A DNA stretch of 64,000 nucleotides from an uncultured Clostridia bacterium (GTDB taxonomy: Bacteria > Bacillota > Clostridia > Christensenellales > UBA1242). The DNA lies in NCBI GenBank assembly GCA_934747775.1, contig CAKVHA010000002.1, positions 73,587-137,586 on the forward strand. Reading direction: 5' to 3'. A program made the translations under genes and the position numbers. Shown one piece after another: positions 1 through 7,445 of this stretch. Under the pieces are notes generated by a model. It was not told where the DNA came from. It saw nothing but the letters and a program-made list of their open reading frames with translations, and did no database searches. Within the stretch, counting starts at the first letter, position 1, and each line of letters opens with the position of its first letter.

Positions 1-814
1 TTGCAATAAAACCAACAACATCGCTAAACGAAATATCATAATACTCGCTATCGCAAATTATTTTTAGCGCGTAACTATTATCTTGTTTTATAATGCCAAC
101 TAGCGACACAATTTTGTTTGTGGCTGTGTTACTTACAACCCACGACATAACCAAAGTGGACTCAACAAAATTGTTAAGCACCATTGTGCGGGCGGTTTTT
201 GCGTGTTTGTAATTTGGATTAATAAAGAAAGGCAACTCGCCCACATAACCTTCGCCCCTAAACACGCCCTTTAAGCGTACTAAGTCTCTACCAACAAGCG
301 GCTCTATAATATGATTTTTATCATAATAGTAACCATTTAGTTTTTGCTCGGCGTAATCAAAAAAGTCTAGGGCGTATGGTTTATTAACATCAACTTCACC
401 AAACGAAAAAATCACAGGTTTTTGCGGGTCGTTAAACATAACCGACTGGTCTAGCGCTTTTAGTATTTTTGCAAGTCCCAAATTGTTTTTAACCGACATA
501 TTTATACCCACAACGGTGCGGTTGTTAAAATACACATTATGCTTTTCTAAATATTTTGCAAACTGGTCTATGGTGCTATAATAATGGTCGGCTCTAAACA
601 TATTTATTTGATAATTTTTAACTATAAACTTTTTGTAATCGTTAAAATACAAACTTGCTTCCTTCTTATCAAAATAAAAGTATTGAGTATATGATTTTCC
701 ATTAAAATCGTACTCATCACGCGGAAAAATATCAAAAAAATTATGCGTTGTGTTGCAATAATTTTCTAGTTCTTTTTGTGGTTTTTCTAATGTTTTTTTA
801 ATAATTGGTTCCAT
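1..814 (-). CDS. Unknown protein, C-terminus beyond the window edge
   Basis: An open frame of 271 codons runs from an ATG at 814 off the left edge of the window, so the C-terminus is missing. I do not recognise the family. The visible protein is rich in Tyr, Phe, Asn and Asp, has no signal peptide or membrane segment, and looks soluble and cytosolic. Segments that could help a search are LVGRDLVRLKGVFRGEG and VVGINMSVKNNLGLAK. There is no Shine-Dalgarno before the ATG. A promoter at 823-851 puts the expected transcript start about 2 nt before the ATG, so the mRNA may be leaderless. The next gene upstream (GDPD) lies on the same strand but this gene has its own promoter. Confidence 0.75.
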   Translation of the reverse strand, partial: MEPIIKKTLEKPQKELENYCNTTHNFFDIFPRDEYDFNGKSYTQYFYFDKKEASLYFNDYKKFIVKNYQINMFRADHYYSTIDQFAKYLEKHNVYFNNRTVVGINMSVKNNLGLAKILKALDQSVMFNDPQKPVIFSFGEVDVNKPYALDFFDYAEQKLNGYYYDKNHIIEPLVGRDLVRLKGVFRGEGYVGELPFFINPNYKHAKTARTMVLNNFVESTLVMSWVVSNTATNKIVSLVGIIKQDNSYALKIICDSEYYDISFSDVVGFIA

Positions 815-822
815 ATAATAAT

Positions 823-851
823 ATATTATCACAAAATCTTGCTTGTTGCAA
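823..851 (-). promoter_or_regulatory. Promoter of the partial gene at the left edge
   Basis: On the minus strand TTGCAA, a 17-nt spacer ending in TGA, then TAATAT. The predicted transcript start is near 816, two bases before the ATG at 814. Confidence 0.5.
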
Positions 852-855
852 CACT

Positions 856-1560
856 CTACATAACTTTATCGGTTGTTATACTTTCTACACCATACTCCAC
901 CATTTTTGCCGCAGTATTATAACCCTTAACTCCCCACGCGGAAACACCAACGCCAAAATTGTTGAATTTTTTAACCGTATCTTTTCTTATCAGTCGCCAA
1001 AGCAGCGATATATCTGTGCGATATTTTACGCAAAAGTTTAGGCAACGCTTAATGGGATTGGTCACCAGTAGTTGTAACCGCTGATTAGGAAGCAAAGCTC
1101 TAAGTTTTTTTAATATTTCCATATTAAACGAAATTAATATGCAATTTTTAAGATATCTATACCATTTTAGCATTTTTACAACCCTTAAAATTTGCTTATC
1201 ACTAAAGTTGTATTTAAATTCTATAACGCACACTTTGTGATATTTTTTGCATATTTTCACATACTTTTTAAAAGGGCAAATTTCGCCCGTAATTCGTTTT
1301 TTTGCACTCATTAGTTTTAGCCGCAAAAGTTGGTCGAATTTTAGGTTGTGAATAAGCGCCTTATTGCCAAAAAGGCGTTTGCCGTTTTTATCGTGGAAAC
1401 ACACGCACTTGCCGTCGAATGTAAACTGAATGTCGGTTTCTATGCCCCAAACATCTGGAATTAGGCACGCTGCTTTAAACGCTTTTAGCGAGTTTTCTAC
1501 CGCGTCATCGCAAAGCCCACGGTGCAAAACCAGTTTTGTAAGGTCGCTAATTCTTTCCAA
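856..1560 (-). CDS. Glycerophosphodiester phosphodiesterase family protein
   Basis: A 234-residue cytosolic GDPD-fold protein, expected to hydrolyse glycerophosphodiesters to glycerol 3-phosphate and an alcohol. The family's catalytic and metal-binding pattern is visible: HRG at residues 13-15, ENS at 22-24, Glu41-Thr-Asp43 and His56-Asp57. The end, SAWGVKGYNTAAKMVEYGVE, matches the usual W-x-V and gV(D)gi(I)TD closing region (here ESITTDK). Length is normal for the UgpQ-like cytosolic class. The start is fixed by the Shine-Dalgarno TGGAGG at 1567-1572. No transporter or glycerol gene is adjacent, so the physiological substrate cannot be inferred from context. Confidence 0.85.
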   Translation of the reverse strand: MERISDLTKLVLHRGLCDDAVENSLKAFKAACLIPDVWGIETDIQFTFDGKCVCFHDKNGKRLFGNKALIHNLKFDQLLRLKLMSAKKRITGEICPFKKYVKICKKYHKVCVIEFKYNFSDKQILRVVKMLKWYRYLKNCILISFNMEILKKLRALLPNQRLQLLVTNPIKRCLNFCVKYRTDISLLWRLIRKDTVKKFNNFGVGVSAWGVKGYNTAAKMVEYGVESITTDKVM

Positions 1561-1611
1561 TAAATTCCTCCAATAAAATTTAAGCTTATTATATTAATAT
1601 ATTGTATATAT

Positions 1612-1640
1612 TTGACAAATTTAACCTTATAATTTATAAT
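1612..1640 (+). promoter_or_regulatory. Consensus promoter of the anchored surface protein
   Basis: TTGACA at 1612-1617, a 17-nt spacer and TATAAT at 1635-1640: a perfect sigma-70/sigma-A match. Transcription should start near 1647, which rules out the ATG at 1645 as start and favours the ATG at 1684. Confidence 0.85.
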
Positions 1641-1683
1641 AACTATGAAAATGGGTGTACTTTCACTTAATTTAAGGACAAAA

Positions 1684-2550
1684 ATGACAAAATCTAGGCA
1701 AAAACACTTAATACTTGCAATTTTTATGTTGGTGATATCAATTTTTACCGCTGTGTTTTTTGCGGATGCAAGCACAAAAGTTTATGCCGACGAAACAAGT
1801 ACCACCTACTCCATAAAATTTATTATTAACGGCGAAGTTGTTAGTGAATTAAACAAAGCCGCTGGCGAAAAACTTACCGAAGCCGACTTTCCTATGAACA
1901 GCACAAAACTACCTGTTGCGGGCGAAAACGATGTGTTTGTTTGGCGTTGTAATTATATAAAAGACGGCGAACAAAACCAAAAAGTTATTAGATTTACAGC
2001 ATTCACTGGTGATGTTACTCACGAGATATTTGAAGTAACTGGAAACGCAACATTCCAATTTTTTGCTTACAAAAACAAAGAAAAAGCTCACACTGTAGTT
2101 TTTATTTTGCCAGACGGATCGGAAGTGGAACAAACCGTGTATAACGGCGAAGATTGCATTGAACCATCTATAAAACTTGGACTATTTGAAAAGCTTAAAT
2201 ATAGCGAAAAAATTACAAATGTAAAAGAAAGTATGACAGTTAATGTAAGCATAGACAAAACTGGCAAATACATTTTTATGATTGTTTGTGGTGTTACTCT
2301 ACTTGCGGGAATTGTAGTTATTGCAATTGTTGTTTTAAAAATGATTAACGCACCAGAAGTTGGTGACGACGAAGAAGAACTTGTAATTAACGATAGCGAA
2401 GTAAGCGACATTTTTACAGCTGAAAAAACCGCAGAACAAGACCTAGACAATATGATTAAAGAAAACACGTCTACTCCTGCAAAAAAGGAAAATACAGGCA
2501 AGAAAAAAACTGCCACACTAAGCGGCAAAAAAATTAAAATTAAAAAATAA
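1684..2550 (+). CDS. Membrane-anchored extracytoplasmic protein
   Basis: A protein of 288 residues of no recognised family. An N-terminal hydrophobic segment (LILAIFMLVISIFTAVFFA) works as signal peptide or anchor. A beta-rich outer domain of about 160 residues follows, with two GE(K)L/GED(C)-type turns that resemble Listeria-Bacteroides (InlB B-like) repeats. A second membrane segment (FMIVCGVTLLAGIVVIAIVV) leads to a cytosolic tail that is first acidic (DDEEE) and then Lys-rich. The start was moved from ATG 1645 to ATG 1684 because 1645 coincides with the transcript start and because AAGGA at 1674-1678 is well spaced for 1684. A sorting signal is absent; anchoring is by the C-terminal membrane helix. 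Confidence 0.7.
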   Translation: MTKSRQKHLILAIFMLVISIFTAVFFADASTKVYADETSTTYSIKFIINGEVVSELNKAAGEKLTEADFPMNSTKLPVAGENDVFVWRCNYIKDGEQNQKVIRFTAFTGDVTHEIFEVTGNATFQFFAYKNKEKAHTVVFILPDGSEVEQTVYNGEDCIEPSIKLGLFEKLKYSEKITNVKESMTVNVSIDKTGKYIFMIVCGVTLLAGIVVIAIVVLKMINAPEVGDDEEELVINDSEVSDIFTAEKTAEQDLDNMIKENTSTPAKKENTGKKKTATLSGKKIKIKK

Positions 2551-2577
2551 GGTTAAATTATTTATAACCTTATTTTT
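2546..2577 (+). terminator. Terminator overlapping the stop codon of the surface-protein gene
   Basis: A perfect 10-bp stem (AATAAGGTTA with its complement at 2565-2574), 9-nt loop, then a T-run. Confidence 0.65.
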
Positions 2578-2622
2578 AGTAAAACCAAATTTAATGCGGA
2601 TTAATTTAAACCGCTTTACACT

Positions 2623-2653
2623 AAAAAAGCCATTCATAATGAATGGCTTTTTG
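2623..2653. terminator. Bidirectional terminator
   Basis: A 12-bp stem (AAAAAGCCATTC / GAATGGCTTTTT) with loop ATAAT. It has U-runs in both directions and separates the convergent genes ending at 2550 and 2662. Confidence 0.85.
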
Positions 2654-2661
2654 TTATGTTT

Positions 2662-3651
2662 TTACGCTGCTTTAGCTTGTTCTTTTGCTTGTTTTTTGGC
2701 ATCCTTTTTTGCTTTTTTAAGTTCTATTTTAAACGCTTTCTTTTCTTGTTTTGTCATATTTTTAGTTTTTTCTTTAGCTTCTTTTTTAAGACGTTTTTTG
2801 CGTTCCTTTTTGCTTTCAATAGGCTCAATATCAAGCTCTTGCTCTAGTAAACTAGGATCCATCATATACTTTTTAAACATTCTAACTGACTTTACAAAAT
2901 AAAATCCGTCGCAATAACGCTCTTCGGTGGTCATACCCATTTTTAGCACTTTTCCTGGTACAACTTTATCGTCTTCAACAACTGGCTCCATATGTTCTTT
3001 TCCGATACTATAAAACATACCTGTTGTTCCAAAATTGTAAAGGTGATGATGAATGTAATCACCGTGAAGTGACTTAAGATTTGTAAAATAAAAACTTGTG
3101 TGAAATGGTGAAACATCAATAAGTTTTTTTGGCATAATTCCAAAATGGTCTAATACACGCAAAGTATTAACAGCAAATCTAACAAAACAATTTGGAATAA
3201 ATTGAAAAAACTTTGCAGTTTTTTCGGTGCTATTTTGATTAAGCGCATTTTTAATTGACTTATCCAAAAGCTCTTTAACCTGATAAATATTTTCTCTGCC
3301 AGTAAAGCGAATTTTCATTGTAGCGTCTGGGCTATCGTCGCCTAATCCCTTTTTAACAGTAAACGACACATATAGTCCATTTCGTTGATAAATTCTGCCA
3401 GCAACCGCAAATCTATTTAGTTTTTGGCGAATTGCATACAAACGCACTGCACCAGCTAGCAAAATATCCATATAAGAAAAAACAACACCCTCTTTTTCGC
3501 GTTTTTCTTTTATCCACGCGTCAAGCGGTTCACAACGCAACTCCACAACGTTTAAGTTCATTGCGTCGTTACGCGTTTTCATAATAACAGGAACAAGGGC
3601 GGTTTCGGGGTCAACCTTAACCTTTACTCCATCACTTCTAAATCCAAACAT
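2662..3651 (-). CDS. 2-oxoacid dehydrogenase E2-like acyltransferase domain protein
   Basis: A 329-residue protein resembling the catalytic (CAT-like) domain of dihydrolipoyl acyltransferases; this is family recognition from memory. The late motif EERYCDGFYFVKSVRMFKKY corresponds to the E2 signature DHRxxDGA followed by the closing helix. The Asp-Gly pair is kept, but the catalytic His position is Glu. There is no lipoyl domain, no E1/E3-binding domain and no E1 or E3 gene nearby, so it is not a standard dehydrogenase component. The last 60 or so residues are a highly charged Lys/Ala tail (KKERKKRLKKEAKEK) like a nucleic-acid- or membrane-binding extension. The start has the Shine-Dalgarno GGAGA 8 nt upstream. 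A chloramphenicol-acetyltransferase-like or structural role is the main alternative. Confidence 0.6.
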   Translation of the reverse strand: MFGFRSDGVKVKVDPETALVPVIMKTRNDAMNLNVVELRCEPLDAWIKEKREKEGVVFSYMDILLAGAVRLYAIRQKLNRFAVAGRIYQRNGLYVSFTVKKGLGDDSPDATMKIRFTGRENIYQVKELLDKSIKNALNQNSTEKTAKFFQFIPNCFVRFAVNTLRVLDHFGIMPKKLIDVSPFHTSFYFTNLKSLHGDYIHHHLYNFGTTGMFYSIGKEHMEPVVEDDKVVPGKVLKMGMTTEERYCDGFYFVKSVRMFKKYMMDPSLLEQELDIEPIESKKERKKRLKKEAKEKTKNMTKQEKKAFKIELKKAKKDAKKQAKEQAKAA

Positions 3652-3750
3652 AATTTTTCTCCAAGTATTTTAGTATAGTTTTTTAATAATTTATTATAAC
3701 TTTATTTAATAAATTTGAAAAGGGATTTTAGTCAGATTTACCAAATTTAT

Positions 3751-3780
3751 AAAAAAATAGCAAAATTAATTGCTATTTTC
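3751..3780 (-). terminator. Terminator overlapping the end of the downstream SHOCT gene
   Basis: A perfect 10-bp stem (AAAATAGCAA / TTGCTATTTT), loop 3764-3769. Read on the minus strand it ends in seven U. The stop codon of the gene ending at 3766 lies in the loop. Confidence 0.75.
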
Positions 3781-4335
3781 GTTTTCTTTTTTCTTTGCGG
3801 CATCTTCTATAATTTCGTTAAGCATTCTATCAAACTGTTCTTGAGTGATAAGACCTTCTTCTTTTTGTTTTCTAATAACTTGAACTTTAAGTGCAATTTC
3901 TTCGTTTTCAGACATAGGTTTGTGTGCTTCTTCAATAATTGTGTTTTCGCTAAGTCTTAGCCCACGTGCAGCAAATATTGCTAGTAATCCTGGAATAATA
4001 GACACAACAAACAACAATTGGAAAATACCCACATACATAATTGTGCGGTAAGCGCCAATTAACACATCTTTAGTACGTGCATATCTTAAATACACAACAG
4101 CAGCGTAAATATTAAAAATGGCGTCAACAAACAAATCTACAATCGTCATACTCATTTGCATATTTAAATCTGCAGCGTCCACAACGCCAATAAAGTTTAT
4201 GTAATAATCGCGTAAAAAATCTTTTACTCCACCCACATTAAACACTGCGAAAAACGCACTTAGTAATGCTAGTCCGCCAAATATAAAACTTAAAACTGTG
4301 CTTGCAGTTAACAAGCCTTTTGATTTTTTATTCAT
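3766..4335 (-). CDS. Membrane protein with SHOCT-like C-terminus (second of pair)
   Basis: A 189-residue protein with three or four hydrophobic segments (about residues 12-30, 60-80, 95-120) and a cytosolic tail. In the tail, KQKEEGLITQEQFDRMLNEI has the short-helix pattern of the SHOCT motif (K..geIt.eeFe..K..LL). No enzymatic motif is seen. The ATG overlaps the last 8 nt of the preceding gene (ATGAATAA), so translation is probably coupled. It shares layout with its upstream neighbour (membrane part then SHOCT-like tail), which suggests a duplicated pair acting together. The function is unknown. Confidence 0.7.
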   Translation of the reverse strand: MNKKSKGLLTASTVLSFIFGGLALLSAFFAVFNVGGVKDFLRDYYINFIGVVDAADLNMQMSMTIVDLFVDAIFNIYAAVVYLRYARTKDVLIGAYRTIMYVGIFQLLFVVSIIPGLLAIFAARGLRLSENTIIEEAHKPMSENEEIALKVQVIRKQKEEGLITQEQFDRMLNEIIEDAAKKKENENSN

Positions 4336-4873
4336 CTTGCACCAAAATTTTGGTTAGCACATCCAAAAACTCTTGTTTTGAAAGTGTACCATTTTCCCTT
4401 AATTTTTTTACTTCGTCTATTTTTTGTTTTAATCTATTAGAATATTCATCTTCTGTTTTTATTGCATCTGGCTGATTTTTATCACACAACAACGCAACAA
4501 GCGACAACACACCAGCGGCGATAGAGAAACCTAAAAAGATGTTAAACCCGCTAAGTGTGATAATTGTCTTACGTCTTGAAAGTGGGTTTGTGCCACTTTT
4601 AGATTGATCTAAGCACACGTATCCGCATGCCGCGTTAAGTATTATTGCCAACCCTATAAACACAAACATTAGCACCAAGGATAATGTTAGTAAGTTGTCA
4701 GCGGAGTGCTGATTAAAATTATATAGTGGCGAATTATATATTTTTAGCCTTATTGAGCTATCTACTACATCTAATGACACCGACACAACAACTAGCACAA
4801 CACAAGCCAAAACACTTTTTATTAAATACATTATTCCAGAAATTAGCAAAAGCGTATTTCTATTGTTTTTCAT
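4328..4873 (-). CDS. Membrane protein with SHOCT-like C-terminus (first of pair)
   Basis: A 181-residue protein with about four hydrophobic segments: TLLLISGIMYLIKSVLACVV, the region around LVLMFVFIGLAIILNAACG, and IAAGVLSLVALLC. A charged C-terminal helix pair follows, in which EVKKLRENGTLSKQEFLDVL fits a SHOCT-like oligomerisation motif. It is the first gene of a two-gene operon. The start is supported by AAAAGGAT eight bases upstream and by a promoter at 4908-4935. The function is unknown; SHOCT tails are usually thought to mediate protein-protein contacts. Confidence 0.7.
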   Translation of the reverse strand: MKNNRNTLLLISGIMYLIKSVLACVVLVVVSVSLDVVDSSIRLKIYNSPLYNFNQHSADNLLTLSLVLMFVFIGLAIILNAACGYVCLDQSKSGTNPLSRRKTIITLSGFNIFLGFSIAAGVLSLVALLCDKNQPDAIKTEDEYSNRLKQKIDEVKKLRENGTLSKQEFLDVLTKILVQDE

Positions 4874-4907
4874 AATTTATCCTTTTAAATTGATTTATAC
4901 ATTAAAA

Positions 4908-4935
4908 ATTGTATCACATTAAGCCATAATTTCAA
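4908..4935 (-). promoter_or_regulatory. Promoter of the SHOCT-like pair
   Basis: Minus strand TTGAAA, 16-nt spacer ending TGTGA (extended -10), TACAAT. Confidence 0.55.
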
Positions 4936-4959
4936 ACAAATATTATATGTTTTTAATTG

Positions 4960-5277
4960 TTAATGCTTTTTAGCAAAGCTTTGCATAATTTTTAGTATTT
5001 CATCAAAATTGTCGTCCGTTGCACATTTATTACGACAAATTGCACCGCATTTTTGACATTTATGTACAACAACATACCCTTTTTTGCCATCAACTTCTAT
5101 ATTTTGTGGCACTAAAAGCCCTTTACACGTATTTTGTCTATCACCCGGCATAACATCTACATGCAGCGAATGTAGGCAATATGGGCAATGATTACGCGAA
5201 GTATATTTAAGCGGCTCTACTACTTTGCCGCAATTTACACACACAAAGCCGCTATCGTTTTTGGTGAAGTTTTTCAT
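4960..5277 (-). CDS. RNHCP domain zinc-ribbon protein
   Basis: A 105-residue protein matching the RNHCP family, named for the motif found here as SRNHCPYCLHSLHVD. It has an N-terminal CxxC (VNCGKVV is preceded by FVCV), the central RNHCPYC, a Cys in NTCKG, and a second ribbon CQKCGAICRNKC. Eight or more cysteines in CxxC pairs suggest zinc binding. The molecular function of the family is not established. Its ATG overlaps the stop of radC by 4 nt, so the two are co-translated. This coupling hints at a nucleic-acid-related role but does not prove it. Confidence 0.85.
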   Translation of the reverse strand: MKNFTKNDSGFVCVNCGKVVEPLKYTSRNHCPYCLHSLHVDVMPGDRQNTCKGLLVPQNIEVDGKKGYVVVHKCQKCGAICRNKCATDDNFDEILKIMQSFAKKH

Positions 5278-6050
5278 AGGTCACCTTCTTCATTTGTGTA
5301 CTTTGCTGAGTTTTGGGCAAGAGAGCCAGCATCAACATTAAGCACGCGAGCTGCTTCTTTTCTAAATTCCTGCAAAAGACCCGACCCATAATAACTATAC
5401 ACATCATCAACACCCACAATTAGATGGTCTAATAAAGTAATGTTTAAACTTGACATTGTAAACACTAAATTTTTTGTAAATTTATTATCTTCAGCAGACG
5501 GCACACAGGGTCCATCGGGGTGATTATGTGCAATAATAAAATTGGTTATACCCAGCGAAATTAGTGTGTCTGTTATTTCTTTTATACTAACCGAAATTTG
5601 GTTTTCTGTGCCAGATTTTAGGCGACGAGTACTAACAACTTTATTGTTTCCGTCTATACAAATTAAATATAGTTCTTCCTTTTTAACATTACTTAAAAGT
5701 GGCAATACAAAAGTTTTTGATGTTTGAAAACCGCGAATATATGTTGTTTGATTTGGACGGTTTCGCTGATAATACAAAGCAAACTGTTTGTATTCTGCCA
5801 AAAAATGAGCAACAACGTCGCCCACACCCTTTACTTGTTTTAATGAATTAATATCGGCGTCTAGCACAGCAGAAAAACTACCAAATTTATTGATTAGGGC
5901 GTGAGCAAGATCGTTTGTATCCTTTTGCGGAATTGTAAAAGTTAGCAAATATTCCAAAACTTGATGCTCGTGCAGTGAGTCTAAGCCGTTTTCCGTAGCT
6001 TGTTTTCGCAATCTTTCTCGATGTCCATAATGAAGATGCTTTTGTTCCAC
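5274..6050 (-). CDS. radC: RadC family JAB-domain protein
   Basis: A 258-residue RadC-family protein. The N-terminal part carries a helix-hairpin-helix (LKQVKGVGDVVAHFLAEY). The C-terminal JAB/MPN metalloprotease-like domain has the motif HNHPDGPCVPSAED, with the two His and the Asp that bind zinc, followed by LLDHLIVG. The family was once called a DNA repair protein, but its biochemical role is still unclear. The start is a GTG at 6050. The nearest Shine-Dalgarno (AAGGAG) lies about 14 nt upstream, which is longer than usual, and an in-frame TGA three codons upstream excludes a longer protein. It heads an operon with the RNHCP gene and diverges from degV. Confidence 0.88.
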   Translation of the reverse strand: MEQKHLHYGHRERLRKQATENGLDSLHEHQVLEYLLTFTIPQKDTNDLAHALINKFGSFSAVLDADINSLKQVKGVGDVVAHFLAEYKQFALYYQRNRPNQTTYIRGFQTSKTFVLPLLSNVKKEELYLICIDGNNKVVSTRRLKSGTENQISVSIKEITDTLISLGITNFIIAHNHPDGPCVPSAEDNKFTKNLVFTMSSLNITLLDHLIVGVDDVYSYYGSGLLQEFRKEAARVLNVDAGSLAQNSAKYTNEEGDL

Positions 6051-6093
6051 CCTAATTCACTTATCTCCTTAAAATTTTTATTTAAGTTTTTAT

Positions 6094-6122
6094 ATTTTAC
6101 AATAAATTTAAAGTTTTAGCAA
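6094..6122 (-). promoter_or_regulatory. Promoter of radC-RNHCP operon
   Basis: Minus strand TTGCTA, 17-nt spacer, TAAAAT; divergent from the degV promoter 18 nt away. Confidence 0.5.
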
Positions 6123-6139
6123 CACTTAGATTATAAAAG

Positions 6140-6168
6140 TTGACATGTTTTTTTGTATTTTATATAAT
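6140..6168 (+). promoter_or_regulatory. Consensus promoter of degV
   Basis: TTGACA at 6140-6145, 17-nt spacer, TATAAT at 6163-6168; transcript start expected near 6175. Confidence 0.85.
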
Positions 6169-6201
6169 ACGATATGTACATTACTATATAGGAGATTTTT
6201 T

Positions 6202-7074
6202 ATGGCAATTAAAATAGCATGTGACAGTTCTGCCGATCTTGGCAAAGAATTTTATGAAAAACACAATGTTAGTGTTATGCCCTACATTATTGTTTTGGGC
6301 GACAAAAATTATTTAGATGGCGAAACCATTAGCGTAGAAGATATTTACGATTATGTTGCTAAAACCAAGCAATTACCAAAAACCGCAGCTTTAAACGAGT
6401 ATATGTTTAGAGAATTTTTTGAAAAAAATTACAGCGAAGACGGGTTGATTTATTTTAATCTTAGCAGCAAAATGTCGTCTACTTTTGAAAATGCAACCGC
6501 AGCAAGCAAACATTTTGAAAAGGTACACGTTGTAGATAGTCTTTCACTTTCTACTGGCAATGGAATGCTTGTTAGATACGCGTGTCAACTTGCCGAAAGT
6601 GGACATTCTTATGAAGAGATTATAGAAAAAGTTGAAGCCCGCAAAAAATATGTTCAAGCAAGTTTTATTTTGGATAGGTTGGACTTTTTACACAAAGGCG
6701 GAAGATGCAGTTCCCTACAGCTTCTTGGAGCAAACCTACTAAGGCTTCACCCTTCCATTCAAGTTAACAGTGACGGAAAAATGGTTATGAACAAAAAATA
6801 TCGCGGAAAGCTTTTTGACATTGTACACAAATACATTGATGACACATTACAAGAATACAACAATCCTGACCTTAGTTTTTGTTTTATTACTCACACTGCA
6901 CAAACTGATCAAGTGGTTATTGATAGTGCAATTGCTACCGCTAAGGCGCACGGATTTAAGGAAGTTTTTGAAACCACTGCTAGTGCAACTATTAGTTGTC
7001 ACTGCGGCAAAAACACTATTGGTATTCTTTACTTCAACGACGGCGGTGCTGGTCGCACGACTGTATCAGACTAG
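6202..7074 (+). CDS. DegV family fatty-acid-binding protein
   Basis: A DegV-family protein of 290 residues. These bind an acyl chain and act as FakB-type partners of fatty acid kinase. Family marks are the N-terminal IACDSSADLGKEF, the YFNLSSKMSSTFENA loop, the DSLSLSTGNGMLV helix and the DRLDFLHKGGRCSS motif of the binding pocket. The start is ATG 6202 with AGGAG at 6190-6194; an ATG at 6145 lies inside the promoter and is excluded. The natural family end would be near GILYFND. The last ten residues (GGAGRTTVSD) and the stop codon are encoded by an intergenic repeat that begins at 7045. No fakA gene is in the window. Confidence 0.88.
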   Translation: MAIKIACDSSADLGKEFYEKHNVSVMPYIIVLGDKNYLDGETISVEDIYDYVAKTKQLPKTAALNEYMFREFFEKNYSEDGLIYFNLSSKMSSTFENATAASKHFEKVHVVDSLSLSTGNGMLVRYACQLAESGHSYEEIIEKVEARKKYVQASFILDRLDFLHKGGRCSSLQLLGANLLRLHPSIQVNSDGKMVMNKKYRGKLFDIVHKYIDDTLQEYNNPDLSFCFITHTAQTDQVVIDSAIATAKAHGFKEVFETTASATISCHCGKNTIGILYFNDGGAGRTTVSD

Positions 7075-7103
7075 TGCTGTTATTATACTTACTCCATCTG
7101 TTT
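7045..7103 (+). repeat. GGTGCTGG repeat, copy 1 (3' end of degV)
   Basis: A copy of about 59 nt starting GGTGCTGGTCGCACGACTGT and ending near TCTGTTT. It aligns along its length with the copy at 7139-7198, and its core matches 63926. The TAG stop of degV (7072-7074) lies inside it. Confidence 0.75.
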
Positions 7104-7138
7104 AAAGAGTGAGCTTATATAAACCACAGATAGTTTAA

Positions 7139-7198
7139 GGTGCTGGTCGCATTGACCGTATCAAGCTAGTGCTATAGTAATACACACTCTTTCTGTTT
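7139..7198 (+). repeat. GGTGCTGG repeat, copy 2
   Basis: A second copy 94 nt after the first: GGTGCTGGTCGCATTGACCG, then TATCAAGCTAGTGCTATAG. It contains a perfect small hairpin GGTC-GCATT-GACC. Confidence 0.75.
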
Positions 7199-7202
7199 TT
7201 GG

Positions 7203-7274
7203 GTCACTTGGCGTGACAGCCAGTATTTAAATAAATCCTTAAACCTTGTGTCACCCCAAGAAACTATGTTTCTT
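7203..7274. repeat. Two further palindromes of the degV repeat region
   Basis: GTCAC-TTGGC-GTGAC at 7203-7217 and AAGAAAC-TAT-GTTTCTT at 7258-7274, flanked by GTCACCCC and GGAGACCCCGAG. The 7075-7445 gap holds no gene beyond these repeats and a terminator; the short frames here are not coding-like. Confidence 0.5.
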
Positions 7275-7356
7275 CGGAGACCCCGAGCTGTGCGGACAAA
7301 AAAAAGATACAATCATAAGTTCTATATATCTAACTACCCTTTGGTAATTACGACAA

Positions 7357-7396
7357 ACAAAAAAAAGATTAAATTTTTCAATTTAATCTTTTTTTA
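7357..7396. terminator. Terminator of the cardiolipin synthase-like gene
   Basis: A 15-bp perfect stem (7361-7375 with 7380-7394), 4-nt loop, U-runs both ways. Confidence 0.85.
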
Positions 7397-7445
7397 TTTT
7401 AAAATATGCAAATCGTTTACTAAAAACCATAATAAATTAAGCGGT

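Noticed and set aside
1645..1683. ATG 1645 as start of the anchored surface protein
   Set aside because: The consensus promoter puts transcript start at about 1647, and the better ribosome site belongs to ATG 1684.
7045..7198. A CRISPR array, because similar units repeat
   Set aside because: Only two diverged copies with no constant short repeat and unique-spacer pattern, and no cas genes in the window.
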